Source: Valencia hispanica (lineage: Eukaryota; Chordata; Actinopteri; Cyprinodontiformes; Valenciidae). From it: a stretch of DNA of 64,000 nucleotides. The notes beneath the pieces are model-generated. The model was not told the origin of the DNA, searched no databases, and saw only the letters and a program-made list of their open reading frames with translations. Position numbers and translations under genes: made by a program. The stretch covers positions 6,126,501-6,190,500 of the forward strand of contig OY747704.1 in NCBI GenBank assembly GCA_963556495.2. The letters are read 5' to 3'. Shown here piece by piece: positions 53,053 to 63,299 of the stretch (position 1 is its first letter; each line of letters begins with the position of its first letter).

Positions 53053-54240
53053 CATTTTTTGGATAACATAACACTACCTAAATTATCTGAAAGTCAAGCG
53101 ATGGCCCTGGATTCACCACTAACAGCGGCTGAACTCCAGGAGGCCCTCCAAAGCATGCCCAATAAAAAGGCTCCAGGCCCAGATGGCTTTCCAGCAGAGT
53201 TCTATAAAGAACTCTAGAATATTCTGGCACCAACATTCCACAGAATGCTGCAGGAAACCAAGGAAAATGGCAGCCTTCCACCAAATATGAATTCTGCCTA
53301 CATTAGTCTTCTACTAAAATCAGGTAAAGACCCTTTGTTTCCTACCAGCTATCGTCCCATATCCCTCATTAATGTTGATCTTAAAAAAATCTGCAAAGCC
53401 CTCGTAAAAAGGATAGAGAAAGTAACCCCTCTTATAATACATCCTGATCAAACTGGTTTTATTAAAGGGAGACATTCATCCACAAATTCACGTAGACTAA
53501 TAGATTTAATAGATTTTTCTTACTGTAAAAACATTAAAACTAATATATTATCTCTAGATGCAGAAAAAGTATTTGATAGAGTTAACTGGAAATTCTTATT
53601 TGCAACCTTACATAAATTTGGCTTTGGAAATTATTTTATAAACTGGTTGACAATATTATACAGTTCACCAACAGCATGTATTAGGACTAATAACCACACA
53701 TCATCTAGGTTTTATCTTCAGAGAGGTACCAGGCAGGGATGTCCTCTCTCTCCCTCCCTGTTTGCTATTTTTATTGAACCACTAGCTGCAGCAATCAGGC
53801 AAACTCACAATATTAAAGGCATAAAATGCAACAACATAGAACATAAAATCAGTCTTTATGCAGATGATGTATTACTTTTTCTCCAGCATTCACAAACCTC
53901 TTTCTGTCAGGTAATTGGGTTGATAAACTCTTACTCAAACGTTTCAGATTATTCTATAAATTGGTTAAAATCTACAGTTCTTCCAATCAATTGTTCTGTC
54001 CAGAATCCAACTAATACACAACTGCAGTCAAGGAATATTACTTATTTAGGTATCAATGTCTCACCAAGACTGGCAGATTTAATAAAGCTAAACTACATCC
54101 AACTTTTAAAAAAAGTGGAAGATGATCTTGGTAGATGGAAATCCCTACCCATATCACTTAATGGAAGGGTTGCTTCAATAAAAATGATGGTTTTGCCCAG
54201 AATCAACTACTTATTATCAATGATCCCAAGTAAACCATAA
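53053..54240 (+). pseudogene. L1-Tx1-like LINE, reverse transcriptase
   Basis: Motifs in order: MPNKKAPGPDGFPAEFYKEL then a stop (53215-53217), YRPISLINVDLKKICKALVK, IHPDQTGFIKGRHSSTNSRR, LSLDAEKVFDRVNWKFLFAT, RGTRQGCPLSPSLFAIFIEP and ISLYADDVLLFLQ (YADD at 53857-53868). The catalytic residues are present, but at least three in-frame stops (53050, 53215 and 54238) show it is inactive. The usual A-F-D in LDAEKAFDRV is V-F-D here. Confidence 0.95.
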
Positions 54241-55370
54241 CTAGACTGGTTTAGATATCTGGACTCCTCTGTCTCTAAATTTCTTTGGAAAGATAAACCC
54301 CCATGTATCATCTTAAAAACACTGCAGAAGACCAAAGAAAAAGGAGGTCTAGATCTACCAAACTTCCATTATTATTTCTTACCCAACAGGCTCCAATACA
54401 TCTCAAGATGGTTAAAACATAGCTACCTAGATGAGTCCTGGATAGACGTAGAACAGACACTATGCAATAAGATAAAACTTTCAGACCTACCATTTATTAG
54501 CTCAAATATAAAACGACATGAATGCTTTAAAAGCATAAATATCAGCTCCTCTCTGACAGCATGGTGGGAATTTCTAAAAATGACAGAGTCCACAATAATC
54601 CCATGCAGACATACACCCATCTGGAATAACCCCGACATCTTGCAAAAAAAAAGTATGATACGTTTTCCAGACTGGAGGTGCAATGGAATTGAATACCTGG
54701 AACATATATTTGAAGGAACAGACTTTATCCAATTTAATACATTAATTACACAATATGGAATTGATAAAAACAAATTCTTAGAATATCAAAAATTAAATCT
54801 ATTTTTAAAGGTAAATTTAGGCTCAATACAGTTGAATTACAAATTCCAGCAAGAGTTTTAGATTTTCTTAATCTCAACCCCCCCAAAATTGCTGTCTAAA
54901 ATATACAAAACTTTGTCTACATTAGATGAATCAATAGCCATCCCAATTTCAAAATGGGAGGTGGATTTATCAGCCAACTTTGACCAAAACATCTGGTCTC
55001 AGATATGTTTAAGAACCTTTAACAAAAAATCCAAATTTGCAATTAATACAATACAAAATCCTTCATAGATTACACAATACAGGTCAACGGATGTTTAGGA
55101 TGAGTTTTACGTCGTCTAATACCTGCTTACAATGCACAAGCAATATACCAGATACTTATATTCATGCGCTTTGGTTCTGTCCACCTGTTAAGAAATTTTG
55201 GTACCAGATATGTGAGGACTTATCAAAGTGTCTGAAATGTAACATTACACCATCTCCCTCAGTTTGCCTGTTAGGAGATTTAAATGATGTCACCATGGAC
55301 ACAAAGTCAGTTCTAATGGTTCACATTGCCTTATGCATCGCTAAAAAATTATCCTCCTGAACTGGAAAAA
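54241..55370 (+). pseudogene. L1-Tx1-like LINE, C-terminal region
   Basis: After the stop at 54238 the frame continues [59 protein letters not shown], and near 55100 HNTGQRMFRM with the Cys-rich CLQCTSNIPDTYIHALWFCP (a C..C...H....C knuckle typical of this clade). Additional stops and shifts occur near 54860 and 55020. Confidence 0.85.
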
Positions 55371-55489
55371 TAAAAAGGCTCTTAATATTAATCAGTATAG
55401 AAATCTCTTGTTGGACCATATTGTTCTTGAGACGGCCTCTGACTCCATATCTGAACAATCTCTCTGGGCTCCTTTGATCGGCTCCATCA

Positions 55490-58400
55490 CCTAGTAGGGG
55501 TGGGGGGCATTTGGTTTTGTCGTTTGGGATACTGTGGCTGATGTGGGGGTTTTTGGGGTTGGAGGCGTCTGGGGGGGATCCCTGGAGGTGGGATCACTGG
55601 GCGGACGGGGCGCTGGACGTCGTGGCCCCAACCTGGGGTTGGGCTTTGGTGGCTTTGGGTGGTAACTCCTGATGGCTGCATGCGGTGCCTTAGGGGGGTT
55701 GCACTGACGGACATGGGTTACTGGCCTGGTGGCCGTGCTGCGCCTGGGTAGGGTCTGGGGATTCGGGGCTCTGGGGAGCCGCACTCCCTAGCTGTGGTCC
55801 TGGCCGGGGGTCGGCCGACGTGGGGTCTCTGTTGCCTGTGGGGGTCGAGGGCCGGCCGGCATGCGCGGCCGCCTCTCTCTTTTTCTCTGGGCCGATTGTC
55901 ATCGCCGGTCCCTGTATGGCGTCTCGCCTTGTTCGCTGGTCGGGGTGCCTGGCTGGTGGTCGTGGCGGCTGGGTGGCATTTCTGGGCCTGATCAGTCCTT
56001 TTTCGCACTGGACTTAGCTCCTGGGTCTTGGTCTTTATGCATTGCGGGGCGCTGGGGTCGGGGTTTTTCCCGGGTTCGGTCGGACCTGCGGGTGGACTGG
56101 CTGGGTAGTGGGCGTGGAGGGCAGGCGCTGGGTTTGGTTGCCTGCCGGGCCATGGAGCAGCAGTGGTCGCTCCACAAGGGAATGGGGCTGGTGGATGTCG
56201 GCCTGGTGGGACGGCTGCCTGGTTCATCGGTTTGCTCCTGGTCTGGGCAGGTACGTCTCCGGGGTTTGGGCTGCGGGGACCTCTGATGCGCAGGTGGCGC
56301 TGGGGGCCTCCTTTGTTGGCGGGGAGGCTATTGCTAACTAGCGACAGGTGCTCTCCCCCTATGAGGGCACTTGGACGGGGGGGGAGGGGTGTGCTGGAGG
56401 TGGGGCGAACTCAACCTGGGTGTCTAGTGTCTTTTGCTTTCTGATAGTAGAACGAATGTCAGGGTGGGTTTAGTTCTCCTTCTGGAATGGGGCTGGAGGG
56501 ACTTCCTTGGGGTCCGTGGGGCTTGGTGGTGCTGTGGCCGTGGTACCCGGGTTGAACGTGCCATGGCCTCCCTCCCCTGGTGGATCCCGGTGAACAGCGG
56601 TGCCTATTGGGGTCAGTGGGGGAGCTGGCTCCCTGGGAAGACATTTTGTCTCCCAGTCCTTCCCTCCCCATCCCCGAACACCTCTGTCTACCAGCTCCAT
56701 CACTTTACCACTCATATAGGGTCTTGGGGCATGGGCACATCACTGGGGTGCGCGGTGGGGTTTCCCTCCTCACTATCCCGTGGCGTCCTGGGTCCCAATT
56801 TTAATATACAACTTAGACACTCCCACTTATAACATTTTCATGCGACACACATGTAGTGACTTTGGGGTGGGCACACTTTTCGGCATCCAGAGGGGGAGCG
56901 GTTCAATCAGCTTCACCTCTGGTGCCGGTGCCCACTGTTAAACCACATATAGACACTGAGGGCTCGGGGTGGAGGTTGGGGGATGTGTGGCTGCCTTCCC
57001 CACATCCCACCCCTCTGTTTTAAATGCACATTATAACAACACGCATCAACACCATACTCGAGCGGGAGGACAGAGGCTAGGGGTCTTCTCACACCCCTGT
57101 TCGCTACGGGCCATCGGGGGTTGGGGTCCGGAGGAGGAACAGGTGGTCTGGTCGGGGTACTGGGCTGTCGGGCTGCTTCGCCACTGTGGGGCCCTTGGCG
57201 GTCTGCTTGTCTCCGTCCTAGAAGGGAGGGGGTCCATCTCCCGAGTTCGGGGGCTGGTGCCTCTACTGGGGCATCGGTACCTGGACCTGGGAGGATGAAG
57301 TGTGTATGGGGTGTGTGAGTGAGGGTACAGTGTCATTTCTTTGGTGTCTTGGTGAGTTAGTGAGAATGTATGTGTTTAAGAGGGAGGGAACGTATGACTG
57401 TGTCTGTATGTCTTTGTCTGCCTTTCAGGTTGGGTCTTGGGCTGCCCTCTCGCCTGGCGCACTTCAGGCCTTACATTTAATGGGGGGCCTATTTCCCCTC
57501 CGTCAATCCCCGCCAGTGACGGATGCCCCTGCCTACTGGTGCGTCGGTGGTCAATTTGGTTCGGACCTGGTGCATGCCCGGCCGGGCCTGGGGGGGCCTG
57601 TGTGTTGGTCAGGCGATACGCTGGGCCGATATCTTCCATTGGTTGGTTGGGGCACCTCTTTTAGGGGTGCCAGGCTTGGGATTGTTGGGTGGTGCCTGCT
57701 CGGTGGCTCAGCGGGATACGGATCCAGCGTCTCTGCTTGTTCAATCACCGTGGTCAGTTCATTGGCCGGTTGGACCGGCCCTGGCCTTTGTTGGATGCCT
57801 GGTCTCGGCGCTCTGCGTTGCGTGGGATCAGGACTCGGGAGCTGGTACAACTTGGTGTCCAGGTGCTGGTTGAGGTTGGCCTGGGGAGGCCGTCCGTCCG
57901 CTGCGGCTATTGGTGGGGCGCTGGGATGTTGGCGGTGGGGATTGGCCCGGGGTGTTGGTGGCGCGTGGCGGCCAGCCGCGGCCCATGTGGTGCCGGGGGC
58001 CCCTCGTCGGCCGATCCCTTGTCGGGTCCCTGCTGGGGCGCCCATGGGCCCTGGCTCTCCCGGTCCATGGACCGGCCCGGTGGGGCCCGTGAGCTCGTCA
58101 CTGCTGCCCCCCGGGCCCCTGCCTAGTAGCCGCTGGACATTCCCCTGGGGTTCTCCTTTGCTCCTCTCTTGGGGGATGCGGTCGGCCCCGCCCGGGTCCG
58201 CCTGATGCTCTGGGGGTCCTTTGGCCGTCTTGGCTTCGATCTCCTTCATGTCTGCATCGATTCCTGGGAGACGGATTGATGCCTGCTCACACCAGCTATC
58301 GAACATTCTTATGGAGAAACCTTATCTGCACCAGCATGCTCACACACACACACATAGATGTGGGGTCTCTGGTGTTTACAGATATATTCTTGGGCTGAGG

Positions 58401-58735
58401 TTATCATTACTAGAGCTTGATTAATCGGTACCATGAGTTTTTCTGTGACATTGTTGTTGTATTTTGTATATCCATTTTTGTGTGATGTGGTTGTTTAGTT
58501 CTTAGTTCACGATGTTTGTTTTGTTTTGTCGATGTTCCTTTTTCCTTTTGTTTAGTTTTTTCCCCTCTCTCTGCCGTCCTTTGGGTATGGAGGCAGAATT
58601 CAATGTTTTCCTGTGTTTTCTTTGTTCCCATTCCTCTCTTGTATTTTCAACTCACCCTCTCTCATGACTTTTTGTTTCCTACCTCTCTTCTTCATCTTCA
58701 TTTTAGTGGTGTACAGCACTTCGCTTGATACTCAA
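55490..58735 (+). mobile_element. G-rich 3' untranslated region of the L1-Tx1-like element
   Basis: Immediately after the C-terminal region the composition changes to strongly G-rich on the plus strand for about 3 kb (for example GGGTGGGG, GGCGTCTGGGGGGGATCC), then returns to T-rich at about 58400. Long frames here on both strands (for example 57300-58205 + and 58306-57551 -) are a product of few AT-rich stops and have low-complexity Gly/Trp or Pro/Arg content. Continuity with the LINE and lack of other signatures suggest its 3'UTR (inference). It contains a (CA)n tract near 58334-58348. Confidence 0.6.
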
Positions 58736-58746
58736 TATAGCTACAC

Positions 58747-58899
58747 TATAGCCCCTTTCAAACAGGCCATGAAAAACGGTAATTTTCTGGACTTCGGACG
58801 TTTTGCTTTTGTGTCTGAAAGCAATCTTCCGGACTTTGTCCGGATACCCTTTACCAGTAATTTTAAGTATTCCAGAACTTCTGTCTGAAAACGGCTTAT
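58747..58899. mobile_element. TIR element B, short form (147 bp), TAT TSD
   Basis: The element 58750-58896 (AGCCCCTTTCAAACAGGCCA ... TGTCTGAAAACGGCT) is flanked by TAT on both sides. It retains about 110 bp of the left and 35 bp of the right part of the long form at 29.7 kb, joined directly. The 3-bp T-W-T/T-W-A-like target suggests a Harbinger-type relative. Confidence 0.85.
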
Positions 58900-59030
58900 G
58901 TGCGCATATCTTGAACTGGGACACAGGGAGGAAACACTCTAGGTTGATCAGAGCAGAAAACATCAGGCATGTGAAGGCAGTTTATATGAGTTTGTCCTTT
59001 GATTTGTGTTAAGTTTAAAGTAAATTTGGG
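58900..59030. other. Intron sequence, unassigned
   Basis: Short spacer between element B and the Tc1 fragment; nothing recognised. Confidence 0.35.
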
Positions 59031-59039
59031 GAGTACAGT

Positions 59040-59412
59040 GATAAATGTGGCATATGCAGTATAAAAACCAGAAGTTTAAAAACACCAAATAAAAACACAC
59101 CTTATTTTCCTCACTATCTGAAGTTAAATATGACCAATTTCGTGCTGTTTTAGTTCACTCAGAATTACCAAAATTATTTCTAATTGCTAAATCCCACAAT
59201 AATGAGGGAAAGAATATGTCACAGATCGATTAGTGTTTTCAAAATCAGATGCTACAGACATTTCCTCAGTATTTGGTAACATTGTCTTTCAACTATATGA
59301 CTTGGGTCAAACGTTTCAGGTTTCCTTCCACAATCTTCTCGCAATAATTAGATGGAATTCTGGCCAATTCCTCCTGACATAACTAGTGTAACTGAGCCAA
59401 GTGTTTCGTCTG
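59040..59412 (-). pseudogene. Tc1-like transposase C-terminus and 3' region
   Basis: On the minus strand 59408-59236 reads NWPEFHLIIARRLWKETCET, then FDPSHIVERQCYQILRKCL and a stop, close to the C-terminal text of fish Tc1 elements (...WPEF...QCYQIL...). The 3' region to about 59050 ends with a TTTAAACTTCTGG-type terminus. Confidence 0.65.
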
Positions 59413-59419
59413 CCTGTCA

Positions 59420-60184
59420 TGATTTTTAGTAAGAAGTACCCAAATGCAGAGATAAGTGAATGAAGAGTTGATTTAATAAAAGTAAAATAATAAACTTACA
59501 AAGGCAGGGCAGAGTTTAGATGAAAACATGGCGAAGAAGAAAGAGAAAAAGACAGACGGATCAGCAAAGTGCAACTATAACCAGAAACCTTAATTATACT
59601 GTGGAGGGGTGAAAATGGTAAGAAGAAGACTAAAGACTAATTAGAGACAAGCTGTTGCAGGTGAGAGGGAGAGAACAGGTGAAGAAGATTAGCAGCTGTG
59701 CAGGGAGGCGGAATGGCAAGGACAAAGCATAAGAAAGTAGTAGACAGAGAACTAATTCTAAGTAGAAGAGGAAGGACTAACTCTAAAGATAAAAGATATC
59801 TAAGAAAATGAGAGTGAACGAACCTAAGAGAAACTCAAATAAGCACTAGAGAGGAGAAAACAGAACAGAAGGAAATCAAGATACTAGAAAGGATTCTTTA
59901 TAAGCCCAACTACAAACAGAACTAACCCAGAAAAATTATGAAATAAGAAAAAGGCAAATAAAGATAAACCAAAAACAATGAAACAAAGGTGAAAAATATC
60001 TAAGAACAAGAAGTGAAAGTACAGAAGGGAGACAGAGCCAAAATTAATAACAGTAAGAACCTAAAGTAAAAATAAAAAAAGCCAACACCAAGGAATAAAC
60101 TAAAAGATAAGGTAAACTGAATAAAGAAATAAAATAACTGAATCTCAAAACACAACTTTAAGCTTCTGGAAAGGATGAACCAGA
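59420..60184. repeat. A/purine-rich segment, probably retroelement-derived
   Basis: Starts TGTCATGATTTTTAGTAAGA and is very A-rich on the plus strand for 700 bp. It resembles minus-strand LTR or LINE tails in fish, and the similar A-rich segment at 5160-5620, but no termini or TSD could be fixed. Confidence 0.3.
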
Positions 60185-60415
60185 CTGGTTGCTGCCTATC
60201 TCAAGCAATCATTGGGCAAGAGGTGGGGTACACCCTGGTCTCCATTCCATTGCAGGACAATACAGAGACACATAGGACAAACAGCCATGCAAGCACACAA
60301 TCATACCTAAGGGCAATTTAGAAAGACCAATTAACCTAACAGTCATGTTTTTGGACTGTGGGAGAAAGCCGGAGTACCTGGAGGGAACCCGGTCAGTTAA
60401 CCTGTTAACCAGTTT
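60185..60415 (-). repeat. Common fish interspersed repeat
   Basis: Contains TGGGCAAGAGGTGGGGTACA, CCTAAGGGCAATTTAGAAAG, ACCAATTAACCTAACAGTCA and GACTGTGGGAGAAAGCCGGA in the order found in an abundant teleost repeat (known text, class unclear). A shorter relative is at 28.8 kb. Confidence 0.65.
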
Positions 60416-60463
60416 CCAAAGCAATGACATTATCATATGGGATTTCTTTATTGTTTAAAGACA

Positions 60464-60660
60464 TTAGAACCATTGTGGATGTAAACTTCTGATATTGGAG
60501 ACATTAATAAATATACTACATATTCTTTCTCTCATTATTGAGGCATTTAGCAAATATAAATAATTTTATTAAATGTAACTGCCGTAAAACAAGAGACGTT
60601 TGGTCTGATTTAACTTCAGACAGTGAGAATTAAAGGAGGGTGTGTCTTCATGTATGTATT
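60464..60660 (+). repeat. Tc1-like 3' region, inverted relative to 59.0-59.4 kb
   Basis: ATGTAAACTTCTGATATTGG, ATATTCTTTCTCTCATTATT and TTTAACTTCAGACAGTGAGA correspond, in the opposite strand, to text at 59050-59240 (for example TATTCTTTCCCTCATTATTG on the minus strand). Confidence 0.65.
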
Positions 60661-61417
60661 CAGTTTATTTAAACTTCTGTTCTAAAAGGAGTATTTATAG
60701 AATTTTAAACAAGAGTAAATTGGTATTTGCTTGTCAGCCATTTAATGTCCCCTTTTTAACACACCATAAAAAAATTAAGCTAAAAATAGAGCTATTACTC
60801 TGTGTAAGTTTGAGGACTGTACCAAAAAGAAACCTAGGATTGTTCTTATTCCCCTCTATTAATTATGAAAAATATGCTGTTTTAGCTTGTCAAAGAGTAT
60901 TTTTATACAGCAGCAGACTATTTTTCCAGGTTAAATAGGAATCCTCTAGTATTCTGTTTTAAAGTATGCAGCTCTGTATTAAACCAGGGAGTCAACCTCC
61001 TATGGCTAATCACTTTCTTTTTTAAGGGTTCTATACTATCTAATGCCAAACGCAATGAGGAAGTAACGATATGAACCAGATCATCAATTTCTGAAGGGTT
61101 AGAGATGGAATTGCTGCCCTCCACTGTGTTACTCTGAGACACTGAGGAAAGTAAGAGATGAACAGATTCTTTAAAACTTGTTACAGCCTTGTCTGATAAA
61201 GCTCTATTATAATTACATTGTCTTTTAGGTTTAGGATGGTCAGTTAAAGTAAATTCCAAAGTTATCCAAAAATGGTCAGACAGAACTGGGTTATGTGGGA
61301 GGACTGTTATTTTCTCACACTCAATGCTGTATGTTAGTACAAGGTCCAAAGTGTGTTTACCCGAGTGGGTGGGTCCATGTACTTTATGACTTTCAGTGTC
61401 CACATGAATATTGAAAT

Positions 61418-63067
61418 TCAATTCAATTCAAAAATACTTTATTGATCCCAGAGGGAAATTAAGTGTTGGTGTAGCTCATATAATTAATTCTTTAAAGAGT
61501 TGTTGTAGATAATGATAGCTGTGGGCAGGAAGGATTTCCTGTAGCAGTATGTATTGCAGTGAAACTGAAGAAGCCTCCGACTGAAGACGCTCTGTTGTAT
61601 GACTGTCTCATGAAGAGGATGCTCAGGGTTGTCCATAATTTTTTTGATTTTATGAAGAATCCTTTGTATCATCATCTCCAGATGTTCCACAGCTGTCCCA
61701 AGAACAGAACCAGCCTTCTTTATCAGGTTGTTTAGCCTATTTAAATCCCTGGCTCTGATGCTGCTACCCCAACAGATGATGGCTGAAGAGATTACACTCT
61801 CCACAACAGACTTGTAGAAGATCTCCAGCATCTTGCTGCAAACCTTGAAGGACCTAAGCTTCCTCAAGAAGTACAGTCTGCTCTGTCCCTTCTTGTAGAC
61901 GGTTTCACTGTTGTGCCTCCAGTCCAGTCTGTTGTCAAGGTGAACTCTGAGGTATTTATACTCCTCAACCACCTCCACTTCTTCTCCCATGATGGAAACA
62001 GTTTTTGACTTATCCCTGTTTCTTCTGAAATCTACAATCATCTCCTTTGTTTTGTTCACATTCAAGGTGAGTCGATTGTTTCCACACCATGTCACAAAGC
62101 GATCCACCAGCTCTCTGTATTCAGCTTCTTGTTCATCTCTGATACACCCGACAATTGCAGAGTCATCTGAGTATTTCTGCAGATGACAGGTCTCTGATTT
62201 GTACTGGAAGTCTGAGGTGACAGAGTGAAAAGGAATGGTGAGAGTACGGTCCCCTGTGGTGCTCCTGTGCTGCTGACCACCTGGTTTGACACAATTCTTC
62301 AGTCTCAAAAATTGTGGTCTGTTGGTCAGGTAGTCATTGATCCAGGCGATTGTTGAGGGCTCCACCTGTGTCTTCAGGAGTTTCTGACAAAGCAAATCAG
62401 GCTGAATTGTGTTAAATGCACTGGAGAAATCAAAGAACATGATCCTCACAGTGCTGCCTGCTTTGTCCAGATGACAGTGGGTTGGTTGAAGTAGGTGGAT
62501 GATGGCATCTTCAACTCCAACTCCACAGCGATAAGCAAACTGCAGTGGGTCCTGATACGTTCTTGTTTGCTTATTCAGGGGGGCCAACAGGAGTCTCTCC
62601 AGGACCTTCATGATGTGGTATGTCAGGGCAACAGGTCTATAGTCATTGATGACTGATGGGTGAGTTCTTTTGTGTACTGGAACAAGGCAGGATGTCTTCC
62701 ACAACACTGGAACCTTCTCCTGAGTTAGGCTATGGTTGAAGAGGTGCTGCAGAATCCCACAGAGCTGCTCTGCACAGGCCTTCAGGACTCTGGGGCTGAC
62801 ACCATCTGGACCTGCAGCCTTGTTCCGGTTCGGTTTCTCCAGCTGCCTCTTCACCTGACTTTTAGAGACAGACAAATAGGAGGGGGAGGCAAAGGGGGTA
62901 GCAGCATTTCCTGACTTGGTTGAAGTCAAGCTTGTGGAATCAGAAGAGTCCATGGCTGAGGTGAAGGATAAAACATCCGAGGTGTAACAGGAAAGCTGTT
63001 GATCAGAGGAGAGTGGGATGTCTGTTTGGCTGGGAACAGGAGAGGGACCATTTTCTCACAGTTCTCC
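61418..63067 (-). mobile_element. Non-LTR retrotransposon copy 2, nested in L2
   Basis: Same family as 20677-22580, here 5'-truncated at about 63045-63067 and ending with the (ATTCA)n tract at 61416-61430. The L2 coding text GGAGATTT|CAATATTC is split at this site; AAAT (63068-63071 and 61414-61417) is duplicated or shared at the junctions. It retains the polymerase core missing from copy 1. Confidence 0.9.
61484..62953 (-). pseudogene. LINE copy 2 reverse transcriptase ORF (489 codons, frameshifted core)
   Basis: Contains NRNKAAGPDGVSPRVLKACA, NDYRPVALTYHIMKVLERLL, DPLQFAYRCGVGVEDAIIHL, VRIMFFDFSSAFNTIQPDLL, QKYSDDSAIVG (active site YSDD), VVEEYKYLRVHLDNRLDW and SAIICWGSS. The GAPQGTVLSPFLFTL motif is in another frame (about 62265-62220), so two compensating shifts flank it and disrupt the palm in the main frame. 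The rest is open, so the insertion is relatively young. Confidence 0.9.
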
Positions 63068-63299
63068 AAATCTCCAAATATAATGACCTTATCAGTATTT
63101 AATACTAATTCAGATAAAAAAATTTGAGATCTGATCTAAGAATTGAGAGTAAGGGCCTGGTGGAAAGTGGTTTCAATGTTTTGCAACGTGGATCAGGAAA
63201 ACTAAGGGTTAGATGTTCAAAGGAACTGTAGCTAAGAATTGGCTTGGGATTAATTAGTAAATCAGAATGAAAAATGGTTGCAACTCATTCTCTTTGCCC

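Larger units (their letters stand above)
60770..63290 (-). pseudogene. L2 LINE copy 2, endonuclease region, split by another LINE
   Basis: Minus-strand homologue of the L2 at 17.5-18.5 kb. 63290-63068 covers the segment from the first endonuclease motifs through VIIFGD (with a short deletion near 63165). 61417-60918 continues NIHVDTESHKVHGPTHSGKH, TLDLVLTYSIECEKITVLPH and LSDHFWITLEFTLTDHPKPK. 60917-60770 is the linker (frameshifted). Reverse transcriptase is absent. Confidence 0.9.

Noticed and set aside
55690..57340. Other 60-170-codon frames in the G-rich block
   Set aside because: Same compositional cause; proline- or glycine-rich text with no conserved motif.
57300..58306. Very long overlapping open frames on both strands (301 and 251 codons)
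   Set aside because: They arise because the G/C-rich sequence has few stop codons. Content is low-complexity Gly/Trp/Leu or Pro/Arg with no domain, and equally long frames occur on the opposite strand.
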